Assembly (NCBI GenBank): GCA_021804095.1
Contig: JAJZKQ010000007.1
Coordinates: forward strand, 1-33,048
Reading direction: 5' to 3'
Source of the DNA: Microcaldota archaeon
GTDB taxonomy: Archaea; Micrarchaeota; Micrarchaeia; Micrarchaeales; CABMGC01
DNA length: 33,048 nt
Shown here: positions 15,527 through 23,650 of the stretch, in pieces
Layout: each line of letters starts with the position of its first letter
Position numbering within the stretch: the first letter of the stretch is position 1
Position numbers and translations under genes: made by a program
Notes under the pieces: generated by a model
Databases searched by the model: none
Told to the model about the DNA's origin: nothing
Seen by the model: only the letters and a program-made list of their open reading frames with translations

Positions 15527-16506
15527 TATTCGAATTTTCATCCGGAGCTGTGATATTCAGAAAAGACCAAGACGGAAAGATACTTTTTCTCTTATTGGAG
15601 AAAGCAAACGGCGAATATGATCTTCCAAAAGGCCATATAGAAAAAGGCGAGAGTGCTGTAGAGGCTGCCAAAAGGGAGATAACCGAAGAGACAGGATTAT
15701 CGGTAGAATTTATACCCGGATTCTCAATAATGACAAAGTATTTTTTCTACAAAAACAAATCAAAGGTTCTTAAGAAGAATAAGCTATTCCTGGCTGAAGT
15801 ACGTTCATCAAAGGTGACAATCTCCCCTGAACATAAAGGATATTCATGGCTTACTTTTGAAGAAATAACTGAAAAAATAAAATACAAGAACACAAAGACC
15901 CTCTTCAAAGAAGCAAGTTCCTACATAAGAAAGAAGGAATTGATGGACAAGCTTAATTCAGAATATGCAAAGCTGCCTTCTTCTGAGAAAATCTGGAATC
16001 TCAGCAAGAGGCTAGTTCCAGGAGAAGGCCCACTAAACGCTTCAGTAATGCTAGTGGGTCAGGCTCCCGGAAAGAATGAGGACGAATCGCTCAGGCCCTT
16101 CATAGGCAGGTCAGGAAAGCTGCTTTCATCCATGATGCACAAAGCAGGCATAAACAGAAGCGATACCTACATAACAAGCACTGTGCAGTTTTTCCCTCCT
16201 GCAAACAGGCTTCCTACCGAAAACGAGGTAGAGCTCTGTATGCCGTTTCTAATGCGGCAGATTGAGATAATAAAACCCAGTTTCATAATTACCCTAGGGA
16301 GCCTTTCTGGAAAAGTCCTTACCGGAGTAGAAAGCATTGAGAAGGAGCACGGCAGAATCATCAAAAGAAACTCGATTACTTATATGGTCACATATCATCC
16401 TGCAGCGGCCTTAAGGTTCAAAAGAGTGCTGGAGCTCATGTCTGAAGACTTCAAGAAATTCGGAAGAGAGATAAATGCCGGAACTATTGAAATCAATAAG
16501 GAATAA
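15523..16506 (+). CDS. Nudix hydrolase - family 4 uracil-DNA glycosylase fusion
   Basis: 327 residues from a TTG start that overlaps the previous stop; AGGTG eight bases upstream supports it. Residues 1-135 are a Nudix domain with a complete box at 37-59 (GHIEKGES through REITEETGL, pattern GX5EX7REUXEEXGU), most like Ap4A or nucleotide-pool hydrolases. Residues about 145-315 are a family 4-type uracil-DNA glycosylase: GQAPGKNEDE (179-188), PFIGRSG, FFPPANRLPT (223-232), ELCMPFL and YHPAAALR (291-298). In canonical family 4 enzymes four Cys bind a 4Fe-4S cluster. Only Cys239 is left: the N-terminal CxxC is gone and the 'KCRPP' Cys is Phe (QFFPP). The protein would join nucleotide-pool cleaning with uracil removal. 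tRNA-Ile follows 32 bases after the stop. Confidence 0.88.
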   Translation: MIFEFSSGAVIFRKDQDGKILFLLLEKANGEYDLPKGHIEKGESAVEAAKREITEETGLSVEFIPGFSIMTKYFFYKNKSKVLKKNKLFLAEVRSSKVTISPEHKGYSWLTFEEITEKIKYKNTKTLFKEASSYIRKKELMDKLNSEYAKLPSSEKIWNLSKRLVPGEGPLNASVMLVGQAPGKNEDESLRPFIGRSGKLLSSMMHKAGINRSDTYITSTVQFFPPANRLPTENEVELCMPFLMRQIEIIKPSFIITLGSLSGKVLTGVESIEKEHGRIIKRNSITYMVTYHPAAALRFKRVLELMSEDFKKFGREINAGTIEINKE

Positions 16507-16538
16507 AGACATTCCCAGCCTAATATCCTGCAATGACG

Positions 16539-16613
<75 letters not shown>

Positions 16614-16763
16614 TTAACAACGCGTGCATGAAATCACACACCATTTACAGGTATGATATAGTGGCTTACAGTTATATCATGAATTGGCATTTTGCAACTC
16701 CTTCAGCTAGAACGAGAGGATATCGCTTTTTCGCTGGCATGGATTCAGTCACAGGCAAAAAAG

Positions 16764-17255
16764 CTAATCCGAATATATCCTGCCGAACACATCCTTATGG
16801 TAATGCTTTATCTCTTCAACAACAGCTATCTCCCTGAGTTCCGAAACACCTTCAATCATCTTTATCTTGTCTCTCATCACATCATCTATCTGCGAAAGGT
16901 CTTTACCGCTGATTTTTATTATGAAATCATATTCGCCGAAGACCACATATATATCGGTAACTTCAGGCAATGCCTCAAGCTCCTTCTGCACATCATCATG
17001 CTTTTCTGACACAGTCTTCAGAAGAGCCATAGAAACCACACCATGTTCCACATAGATCGAATTCAACTCAATGGTAAATCTCTTTATAACTCCCTCCCTC
17101 ATCAGTCGTTTGAACCTATGCTGTATTGTTGCATCAGGATAGCCTGTTGCCTTGGACATCTTGGCAAAACTCATCCTAGAATCCTCAGATAAATGTGATA
17201 TTATAGCTAAATCTATTTCATCTAATTTTATCTTATTGCTAGCTGTACTTGCCAT
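16764..17255 (-). CDS. Lrp/AsnC family transcriptional regulator
   Basis: 163 residues. The N-terminal winged helix-turn-helix (about 10-60) reads KLDEIDLAIISHLSEDSR, then FAKMSKATGYPDATIQHRFKRLMREGVI, the typical 'D-x2-D-x2-I-L' start and recognition helix. The C-terminal RAM/effector domain (about 68-150) contains VTDIYVVFGEYDFIIKISG with the family's 'G-x-(Y/F)-D' turn. It is probably a DNA-binding oligomer responding to amino acids or another small ligand. It diverges from a tiny membrane protein and the NRAMP-related transporter across a very AT-rich 247-base gap, so these are the natural targets, along with itself. Confidence 0.93.
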   Translation of the reverse strand: MASTASNKIKLDEIDLAIISHLSEDSRMSFAKMSKATGYPDATIQHRFKRLMREGVIKRFTIELNSIYVEHGVVSMALLKTVSEKHDDVQKELEALPEVTDIYVVFGEYDFIIKISGKDLSQIDDVMRDKIKMIEGVSELREIAVVEEIKHYHKDVFGRIYSD

Positions 17256-17383
17256 ATAACCCCTATCATTTAGTATTATACCAATAAATTAATAAATACT
17301 TAAGAAATCAACAACATTGATAAATATAAACAATATGTTAGTTTTAAACTACTGTATATGCTTATATTTGGTTTTTTACCTAA

Positions 17384-17423
17384 TTTCATTAGATATTTGA
17401 GTATTTAATGAAACATTTAAATA
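17384..17423. promoter_or_regulatory. Inverted repeat and TATA-like box in divergent promoter region
   Basis: TTTCATTA (17384-17391) and TAATGAAA (17406-17413) form a perfect 8-bp inverted repeat, centre near 17398, directly followed by the TATA-like CATTTAAATA (17414-17423). AT-rich dyads of this kind are what Lrp-family regulators bind. The location, between the Lrp gene and the membrane-protein/transporter genes, makes an operator plausible. Confidence 0.4.
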
Positions 17424-17502
17424 CCTTATTGTTATTATACTAATATAAAATCTGCAAGTTATCTAATATAACCTGTAAATAATTGATAGCAAAGATGGTA
17501 AT

Positions 17503-17709
17503 ATGAGCGCATATCAAAGCCTAGGAAAAAACTTTATGACAAAAGAAGAGATAATAGAAGTTATAGGGGACCATGCGACCTTTGTAAAGAAGGAGAAACT
17601 CAGCCTCAGGGTGCTGACTAAAAAGGAAAAATATCTGATGATAGGACTAAGAATATACATAGTAGCCATTATCGGTGTTATAATCCTGAGCCTGCTGGGC
17701 GTTATCTGA
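17503..17709 (+). CDS. Small single-helix membrane protein upstream of transporter
   Basis: 68 residues, not recognised. Residues 1-45 are polar and Lys-rich (MTKEEIIEVIGDHATFVKKEK), and residues about 46-68 form one hydrophobic helix (LRIYIVAIIGVIILSLLGVI). The acidic/His stretch EVIGDHATF could touch metal, but this is speculative. It precedes the NRAMP-related transporter in the same direction and shares its only obvious promoter, so it may be an accessory subunit. Both follow the divergent Lrp-family regulator. The start is ATG after AAGATGGTAAT. Confidence 0.65.
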   Translation: MSAYQSLGKNFMTKEEIIEVIGDHATFVKKEKLSLRVLTKKEKYLMIGLRIYIVAIIGVIILSLLGVI

Positions 17710-17784
17710 CCCCATCAATATCTGTAACAAAGACAAGTATCTCTAATTTTGTATAACAAAGATCTTGCAGAGCAAGGCGATCCG

Positions 17785-19200
17785 ATGCCCACAAAGCACA
17801 TTAGCAAAACAATTAGTAAACCGACTAAGAATAAAAAAGCCTTCTTAAATGATACCACTCCAAAATTAATGACTAATGATGGGATAAAATCAGAGGATAT
17901 GGTACGTGTGAGAGAGAGGCAGCAGATTGAACGCCTCAAATCAAAAAAATCGTTTTTGAAGAAGATAATGCTCTTCCTGATACTGATGGGTCCCGGAATG
18001 CTTGTTATGCTTGCAGACAATGATGCTGGAGGGGTCATCACCTATGCAATAACAGGAGCGACTTATGGGATAAGTATCTTCATCCCATTTCTCATACTTA
18101 TGATTTTTGTTGCTTACATTGTGCAAGAAATGACTGCAAGGCTCGGAGCAGTAACCCATCGTGGACACGCAGAGATGATCTTCAGCAGGTTTGGAAAAGG
18201 CTGGGGCTTATTCTCCATGGGTGATCTCATCATATCAAACTTTCTTACCCTGATCACCGAGTTTATAGGAATGGGGGCAGCCTTGCTCTTCATCGGCGTG
18301 CCATTGGCCTTGGGAGTCTTAATAAGTGCCGCGATTCTTCTTTTCATACTTTCATTCCGTAGATATCTGGTCATAGAAAAGATAATTCTTGCATTTGCCG
18401 TATTGAACTTGATATACATACCACTGGCGTTCATTGCACATCCTACAATTGCACAAATACTGAAGGCTTTCTCATTTGCCGGAATACCTAGTACAGGTTC
18501 GCTGACAACATTGGTCTTCCTATTAATTGCCAATCTAGGAACAACAATTGCACCGTGGATGCTTTTCTATCAGCAATCAGCAGTTGTGGACAAAGGAAGT
18601 GTAAAGGAAGACCTATTTTACGGAAAATTGGACACCTTCATCGGTGCTGTTATGATGGGAATCATATCTGTCGCTATTGTTGTATTCACCGCTATGACAT
18701 TACATACGACTGGCACAAACACTCTCTCCTACACTGACCTTGATTTTGCTAACACCATATCAAAGATCATGGGCAATTATGCCGGAGTACTATTCTCAAT
18801 AGGACTGTTTGAGGCAGGTTTTGTGGCAGCATTCGCTTTAGCTTCCTCATCGGCCTGGGCATTCGGAGAAGTTATGGATCTTCCCCACAGCTTCAACAGA
18901 AAGTTCAGCGAAGCAAAGCCTTTCTATGCAATTTTCTTTGCAAGTATAATCGGCGCTGCACTTGTAGTGCTAATACCAAACGCTCCACTCGGATTCTTCA
19001 CCCTGCTGGTGCAGATAACCGCGACCATACTTATGCCACCGGCTTTAATATTTCTCTACTTCCTTGTTAATGACAGGAGTCTCATGGGAGACAAAGTCAA
19101 CGGAAAATTCACCAATATTGCTGTTGCCGCTATAATAATCGGAATAATTGCGATGAATACCCTTTTGGCAATCCTGCTGGTAAACGGAGGGCATATATGA
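17785..19200 (+). CDS. NRAMP-family divalent metal transporter with non-canonical site motifs
   Basis: 471 residues from ATG 17785 (AAGGCGAT lies upstream); the frame also extends back to a TTG at 17749. A basic cytosolic N-terminus (about 55 residues) precedes eleven or so membrane helices of the LeuT/APC fold. Helix 1 reads GPGMLVMLADNDAGGVI, where metal-transporting NRAMPs have a DPGN motif. Helix 6 reads TTIAPWMLFYQQSAVVDKG, where they have (A)MPHN. The Asp is kept, but the Met and His of the transition-metal site are absent. The 'DxDAGG' with 'PWMxFYQQS' form resembles NRAMP-related proteins linked to magnesium transport, so Mg2+ (or another hard cation) is a reasonable substrate. The small membrane protein upstream and the divergent Lrp regulator may belong with it. 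Confidence 0.85.
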   Translation: MPTKHISKTISKPTKNKKAFLNDTTPKLMTNDGIKSEDMVRVRERQQIERLKSKKSFLKKIMLFLILMGPGMLVMLADNDAGGVITYAITGATYGISIFIPFLILMIFVAYIVQEMTARLGAVTHRGHAEMIFSRFGKGWGLFSMGDLIISNFLTLITEFIGMGAALLFIGVPLALGVLISAAILLFILSFRRYLVIEKIILAFAVLNLIYIPLAFIAHPTIAQILKAFSFAGIPSTGSLTTLVFLLIANLGTTIAPWMLFYQQSAVVDKGSVKEDLFYGKLDTFIGAVMMGIISVAIVVFTAMTLHTTGTNTLSYTDLDFANTISKIMGNYAGVLFSIGLFEAGFVAAFALASSSAWAFGEVMDLPHSFNRKFSEAKPFYAIFFASIIGAALVVLIPNAPLGFFTLLVQITATILMPPALIFLYFLVNDRSLMGDKVNGKFTNIAVAAIIIGIIAMNTLLAILLVNGGHI

Positions 19201-19475
19201 AATCATATTTTCCAGCGTTTCTTTTTTCCTGAACATCTTTCCTTTATTCCGAATACATAGCAGATGCAGTTGCATGTGTGGCAAGCGGGCTATCAAAAGT
19301 AAGCATAAACGGGATATTAACACGCCCCATAGCCCAGTAGGCTAACATCCATCTTCCTGTAAATATCATCTTCTTGTAACTATCTGTACAGTAACAGATT
19401 AATTTTTTCTGTTATTAATTTCCAAAGATGTAAATAACATATAAGAATCTAATCTATCTAATTCTACCAACAGCA
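19201..19475. other. Gene-free gap with competing hairpins
   Basis: No coding frame is convincing here. GGGCTAT (19287-19293) can pair with ATAGCCC (19329-19335), but TAGCC (19330-19334) can instead form a tight hairpin with GGCTA (19340-19344). Further on, ATCTGT-acagta-ACAGAT (19382-19399) is followed by TTAATTTTTTC, which looks terminator-like for the upstream transporter gene. AT-rich promoter sequence fills 19400-19475. Confidence 0.35.
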
Positions 19476-21194
19476 ATGATAACTGTGGCTAGTGATACTG
19501 ACATCTATTCTGAAGAAAAAGTAAAACATAGGAGCCTACATCTTTATTCTGCAATTGTTCTGATAATTATTCTAGCAATAAGTCTCAGAGCCTTTTTCCT
19601 AATTCGGGGTAAATTTCTGACTGTCGGAACAATGGCTGCCGTTTTAGCAATGAAACAGACTATTGCAAATGGATACGTAATACATCCAAACCCTCTAGCC
19701 AGTTTTCCAAACCACCCATATATATTCCCCGAAACCGGCCTAATCTATTTTGCAGTATATACATACAGGATCTTTCCATTTATTGGGATATTCGGCAGTA
19801 TGTACTTGATAAAAACACTTTTTACCATTCTCGGAGTCATAACCGTCTTCCTCTTCGCGAAGAAGATAACAAAAAATGCGGAGGCAGGCCTTCTCGCATC
19901 ATTGCTTTACGCCACTTCCGAGATAGGAATAACCGCAGAAGCATTCAACAGATGGAAAGGCGATTCATTTGTACCAATACTCCTTTTGTTTTCTGTATTA
20001 ATGCTTCTGCACTTGATAGAAAACAAAAACCATTATAACTCATTTAAAAAAATAGGATTCTTCCTGCTAATCACAGTTCCATTGGTTTTCTCATACTACA
20101 TCTGGAATGGCGGTTTATATGCAACTGCAGCATTCTTCTTCATACTGACTGCACTCATCATATCTAACATAATCCCAGATACTAAGAAACAGGCCCTCGC
20201 GATTATACTAATCTTCGCAGCAGCTTGGACAGCATTCGTCTTCTTTCATCTAAACAACGCAATAAGTCTAGGTCCCATAAACTTAACTCCCCATCTTTTC
20301 ATAGAAGACATACTTCAGCTTCTAGGGCAGCTCGAATCCGCTTATTATCTTCCGTCTCTGATATACCATACCTATCTCTATTATATATGGGTTTTAGCAG
20401 GATTTCTGTCGACCTTTGGCTTGTTAATAATAACCATCAGGTTATACAAGCCTTCTTTAAAGGACAAAAATCAAAAAAGCGCATACACTGCAATACTGGC
20501 AATGCTTTTGTTTGGGATACCATTTGCAATTATTCAATATAGATTCAATTCATTAGTATATCTTCCAATCTCGATAATTGCAGGATGTTCAATAGCATTA
20601 ATTCCAGATATCTGGAAACGGAACATGAAAATCTTCATACCTTCCATAATCACAATAGTCTTAATATTTGCAATATACCAGATAATCTCAACGCCACAAT
20701 ACACCGGCATGAGCCAACAGTTCCACCGCGAACTTTACTGGATTGTTAACAATACACCTAAAAACGCAACATTCCTGAATTTTGATGGTGATGGTACCGC
20801 CATACAATACTGGGCAAACAGGACCACATACAGCGATACGAACTACGCCGATAATCAAACTGTAGTAAATGACTATTACTCTTTTCTTTATGCACGTGCA
20901 GGAAATTTCTCATATCTAAACCAGATAAAACCAGACTATTTGCTTATCCATCAAGTTCCTTCGATAAACAATGATTACAACAGATCATTCAACGGAAGTA
21001 ATATCCAGTATCTGATAGAATGGACAAGATCCCCACACCCCAACTTCTATTATGACGGAGTACTCTTCAATCTTGTTTATGCTAATTTCACTCCAGAATA
21101 CATAAACAACGGTACTATCCTATTCCGGTTATTTTACATGAATGAGAGCGAAGTTGCAAAATTATTGAAGGTGAACAACAAAAATTACACCTGA
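19476..21194 (+). CDS. STT3/AglB-like GT-C membrane protein, divergent
   Basis: 572 residues. About 12 membrane helices (27-405) are followed by a C-terminal external domain. The segment ELYWIVNNTPKNATFLNFDGDG, then IQYWANRTTYSD (about 420-454), aligns with the archaeal oligosaccharyltransferase region 'WLxxNTPxxAxxLSWWDYGYWI..xxNRTTxxDN', but the signature WWDYG is FDGDG here. The first external loop, which in AglB carries a metal-binding Asp after helix 1, reads FLTVGTMAAVLAMK with no Asp; a GDSF (162-165) could stand for the second acidic motif. It is therefore a GT-C protein of STT3 descent with changed active-site residues: a diverged transferase with another acceptor, or inactive. A sequon-rich surface protein lies 71 bases downstream. 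Confidence 0.78.
   Translation: MITVASDTDIYSEEKVKHRSLHLYSAIVLIIILAISLRAFFLIRGKFLTVGTMAAVLAMKQTIANGYVIHPNPLASFPNHPYIFPETGLIYFAVYTYRIFPFIGIFGSMYLIKTLFTILGVITVFLFAKKITKNAEAGLLASLLYATSEIGITAEAFNRWKGDSFVPILLLFSVLMLLHLIENKNHYNSFKKIGFFLLITVPLVFSYYIWNGGLYATAAFFFILTALIISNIIPDTKKQALAIILIFAAAWTAFVFFHLNNAISLGPINLTPHLFIEDILQLLGQLESAYYLPSLIYHTYLYYIWVLAGFLSTFGLLIITIRLYKPSLKDKNQKSAYTAILAMLLFGIPFAIIQYRFNSLVYLPISIIAGCSIALIPDIWKRNMKIFIPSIITIVLIFAIYQIISTPQYTGMSQQFHRELYWIVNNTPKNATFLNFDGDGTAIQYWANRTTYSDTNYADNQTVVNDYYSFLYARAGNFSYLNQIKPDYLLIHQVPSINNDYNRSFNGSNIQYLIEWTRSPHPNFYYDGVLFNLVYANFTPEYINNGTILFRLFYMNESEVAKLLKVNNKNYT
20600..20624. repeat. 25-bp exact repeat containing a 16-bp palindrome (copy 1)
   Basis: These 25 bases are identical to 22620-22644. 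They include the perfect palindrome TTCCAGATATCTGGAA at 20602-20617. This copy lies inside the STT3-like gene and is read as IPDIWKRN. Confidence 0.9.
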
Positions 21195-21265
21195 CTACTG
21201 GTTTTTTAAATTCTTATGTTCCTAATATCAATAATGCTGCAAAATAAGCAGAATTAGTTGATATA

Positions 21266-22852
21266 ATGACAAATAAGAATCTCATAATCGCATCAGTTGG
21301 AATAATTGTCATAATTGCTGTTATAATAGCTGCCGTTTCACTTACTTCTTCAGTACCAAAAACATCTACCACTTCAACAACCTCTCCCGGAACTACGTCA
21401 GTTAATACTTCTGTACAAAATCAACAGATATCCACATCAGTCCTGCTTACTGATCCCCCAGTAGTTCCAAATGGCACAACCTCCCTTCTGATACATTACT
21501 CTTCAATAAGCATACATTCAATATCTTCTAATGGCTGGCTGTCATCAAACACACAAGGAAACATAAACCTGCTGAATCTCACCAACACCTCAGTAGTTCT
21601 CGCAAATCTCAACATCTCGCCAGATTCCAGCCCTAATCTTGTAAGGTTCTATATCTCAAATGCAAGCATAACAATAAACGGAACAGTGTACAATGTCACA
21701 GTTCCAAGCGCAGAGGTTACGGCTGAAATTTCTAACTACACCAGCGCAAATGCTTATCTGACTTCAAGTATACTAATGCAGTTCTCTCCTACTATAGTTA
21801 CTATATATACTAACACAACTCCAGACTTCATACTTGTTCCTTCAGTAAAGGCTGTGGTAGTCGGGAATGTATTGGCTGGAAAAAGGCCTCAGGAAGGCGA
21901 AATGCTTCCATTGACTAAGGCTGAAGACAGATCTCTCAAAGATGCAACTCCAAATATAACAATTACCAATGCTTCGATATCCCAGTCGAATAACACTACC
22001 ACCGTATCGTTCACTGTTACTGACAACTCAAATTATTCTGTAAACCTCATGCATGCAAGCATAAATGGGGAGGAGAACATAAGCATCAACACCACAGCGG
22101 CATCTGCTGTTGCGAATTCAATAACAAGAAGGGTAGACGACATAGTAAACCAGATTCAAAACAATACAGAAAACGCATCAATCAATTCTACTGACAAAAC
22201 TCAAGTAAACGAAAGCAGTTCAGGGTATAACACCCATACTGACATAAACGAATCGACAAACGCAAGCACTAAGTATCCTGCTGAAAATTCCTCAGCAAGT
22301 TCCTCTGTAAACATATCAATTACAGGCAACGGCAAGCTAATAACTCCTGCAACAAACCAGCGAATATCATCCACATTCAAAACCGGATTAGGGATTGGAA
22401 AATTCAACAACTACAACATAGAACTTTCAGACAGGCTTGAAAATGACATGAACGGGATAGCAGGAAACTCAACATTAAGCACTTTTGTAAACAACTCAAT
22501 AATGAACGGCACATTAAATACAACTTCTTTCAGAAATGAGCTATCCGATAAAATAGAAGGCTTCATATCGCAAAGATATAAAGAAAACGAGGCCTTCCAG
22601 AATCATAATCATGTAATACAATTCCAGATATCTGGAAACGGAACCCTACAGTTACCTTTCTCAGAAGACCAATTTGCAAATAATCTGGGATATGCGCTTC
22701 AACCTGGACAATCCCATACCTTCACATTTATTGGAAGGATGACCCTTGCAAATGGACGTATGCAGATATCACTCATTCCTGGGCAGAATTATACTCTAAA
22801 TCTCCAGGGAGACATGGGTGCGAGGGCAGAGGCAAATCTCACTGCAAGATAA
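21266..22852 (+). CDS. Sequon-rich surface protein, DUF4382-like
   Basis: 528 residues. An N-terminal hydrophobic helix (about 5-28) acts as membrane anchor or signal, followed by a Thr/Ser-rich stalk (30-55). Residues about 57-200 resemble the DUF4382 domain: STSVLLTDPPVVPNGTTSLL, HSISSNGW, INLLNLTN, SITINGTVYNVTVPS and VPSVKAVVVGNV. The rest is Asn/Ser/Thr-rich, and about thirty N-x-S/T sites are spread through the chain, so heavy N-glycosylation outside the cell is likely. There is no C-terminal membrane helix or sorting-type tail. It follows the STT3-like gene by 71 bases, and the two may be functionally linked. Its role is unknown; cell-surface or adhesion functions are possible. Confidence 0.75.
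   Translation: MTNKNLIIASVGIIVIIAVIIAAVSLTSSVPKTSTTSTTSPGTTSVNTSVQNQQISTSVLLTDPPVVPNGTTSLLIHYSSISIHSISSNGWLSSNTQGNINLLNLTNTSVVLANLNISPDSSPNLVRFYISNASITINGTVYNVTVPSAEVTAEISNYTSANAYLTSSILMQFSPTIVTIYTNTTPDFILVPSVKAVVVGNVLAGKRPQEGEMLPLTKAEDRSLKDATPNITITNASISQSNNTTTVSFTVTDNSNYSVNLMHASINGEENISINTTAASAVANSITRRVDDIVNQIQNNTENASINSTDKTQVNESSSGYNTHTDINESTNASTKYPAENSSASSSVNISITGNGKLITPATNQRISSTFKTGLGIGKFNNYNIELSDRLENDMNGIAGNSTLSTFVNNSIMNGTLNTTSFRNELSDKIEGFISQRYKENEAFQNHNHVIQFQISGNGTLQLPFSEDQFANNLGYALQPGQSHTFTFIGRMTLANGRMQISLIPGQNYTLNLQGDMGARAEANLTAR
22620..22644. repeat. 25-bp exact repeat containing a 16-bp palindrome (copy 2)
   Basis: Identical to 20600-20624, with the palindrome TTCCAGATATCTGGAA at 22622-22637. 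This copy lies in the DUF4382-like gene and is read in a different frame (FQISGNGT). Confidence 0.9.
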
Positions 22853-23021
22853 TGCGTGGGCAGAGCCTTTCAGCTCTTCTACGAATGAACTGGGAAAAAG
22901 GAAAACTTTAGAACAAAGAAAGCAGTATCCCCCGGATTTGGATTTGGACTCTCCTGAAGCAAAAAGGTTTATAGTTATCTCATGTATTAGAAAGTAAGAT
23001 GTTTTTAAACTAAGTGATTAG

Positions 23022-23561
23022 ATGAATTTATGGCATGACATAGAAACCGGGCCCGAAACTCCGAAAGTAATAAATGTAATAGTCGAAATACCTAAAGGCA
23101 GCACAAACAAATATGAATACGACAAAAAGAACAATCTTATAAGACTGGACCGGGTTCTCTTCTCCCCTGTATATTATCCCGGAGACTATGGCTTCATACC
23201 AAAAACCCTATCAGAAGACAACGATCCGCTTGATGCAATCATAATCCTTGACAAGCCAACCTACCCTGGCGTTCTTGTGGAAGCGAGGCCTATAGGCGTG
23301 CTGATGATGGAGGATAACGGAGAAAACGACGAAAAAATACTCTGCGTGATAAAAGGGGACCCAAGGTTCAGCAAAGTGAACGATATCAAAGATGCAAATG
23401 AGCACGAACTGAAGGCCATTGCACATTTCTTTGAGGTATACAAAAAACTAGAAAACAAGGTTACTAAGATACAAGGCTGGAAAGATTCAGGAGATGCCTA
23501 CAAAATCATCTCGGAAGCTATCGAACGATACGAAAAAAAGTTCAATGCGGAAAAGCACTGA
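23022..23561 (+). CDS. ppa: Inorganic pyrophosphatase, family I
   Basis: 179 residues; hydrolyses pyrophosphate to phosphate, driving biosynthetic reactions. Active-site residues are all visible: E22 and K30 in VEIPKGSTNKYEYD, R44, Y56 in YYPGDYGFIP, and the metal-binding EDNDPLDAI with D66, D68 and D71. A later KGDPRF segment near 110 carries the additional Asp, and the YKKLE stretch near 146 holds the conserved Tyr-Lys. Length is normal for the soluble hexameric enzyme. A TATA-like GTTTATAG lies about 50 bases upstream. It stands as a single gene. Confidence 0.96.
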   Translation: MNLWHDIETGPETPKVINVIVEIPKGSTNKYEYDKKNNLIRLDRVLFSPVYYPGDYGFIPKTLSEDNDPLDAIIILDKPTYPGVLVEARPIGVLMMEDNGENDEKILCVIKGDPRFSKVNDIKDANEHELKAIAHFFEVYKKLENKVTKIQGWKDSGDAYKIISEAIERYEKKFNAEKH

Positions 23562-23620
23562 AAGCGAATCCCAACAAGGCCCAAGTATTTATTCTTCCTG
23601 CCTAAATAAATGCAAAGATA

Positions 23621-23633
23621 TTTTATATATAAG
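23621..23633 (+). promoter_or_regulatory. TATA-like box of aldehyde dehydrogenase gene
   Basis: TTTTATATATAAG ends 18 bases before ATG 23651. The box centre is about 24 bases from the ATG, the distance expected for a leaderless archaeal transcript. Confidence 0.55.
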
Positions 23634-23650
23634 ATTCATTAGGTAAAAAC

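Noticed and set aside
17749-17784. Upstream TTG start for the NRAMP-related transporter
   Set aside because: ATG 17785 is closer to the usual N-terminus and has a better upstream AAGGCGAT; the TTG has no site before it.
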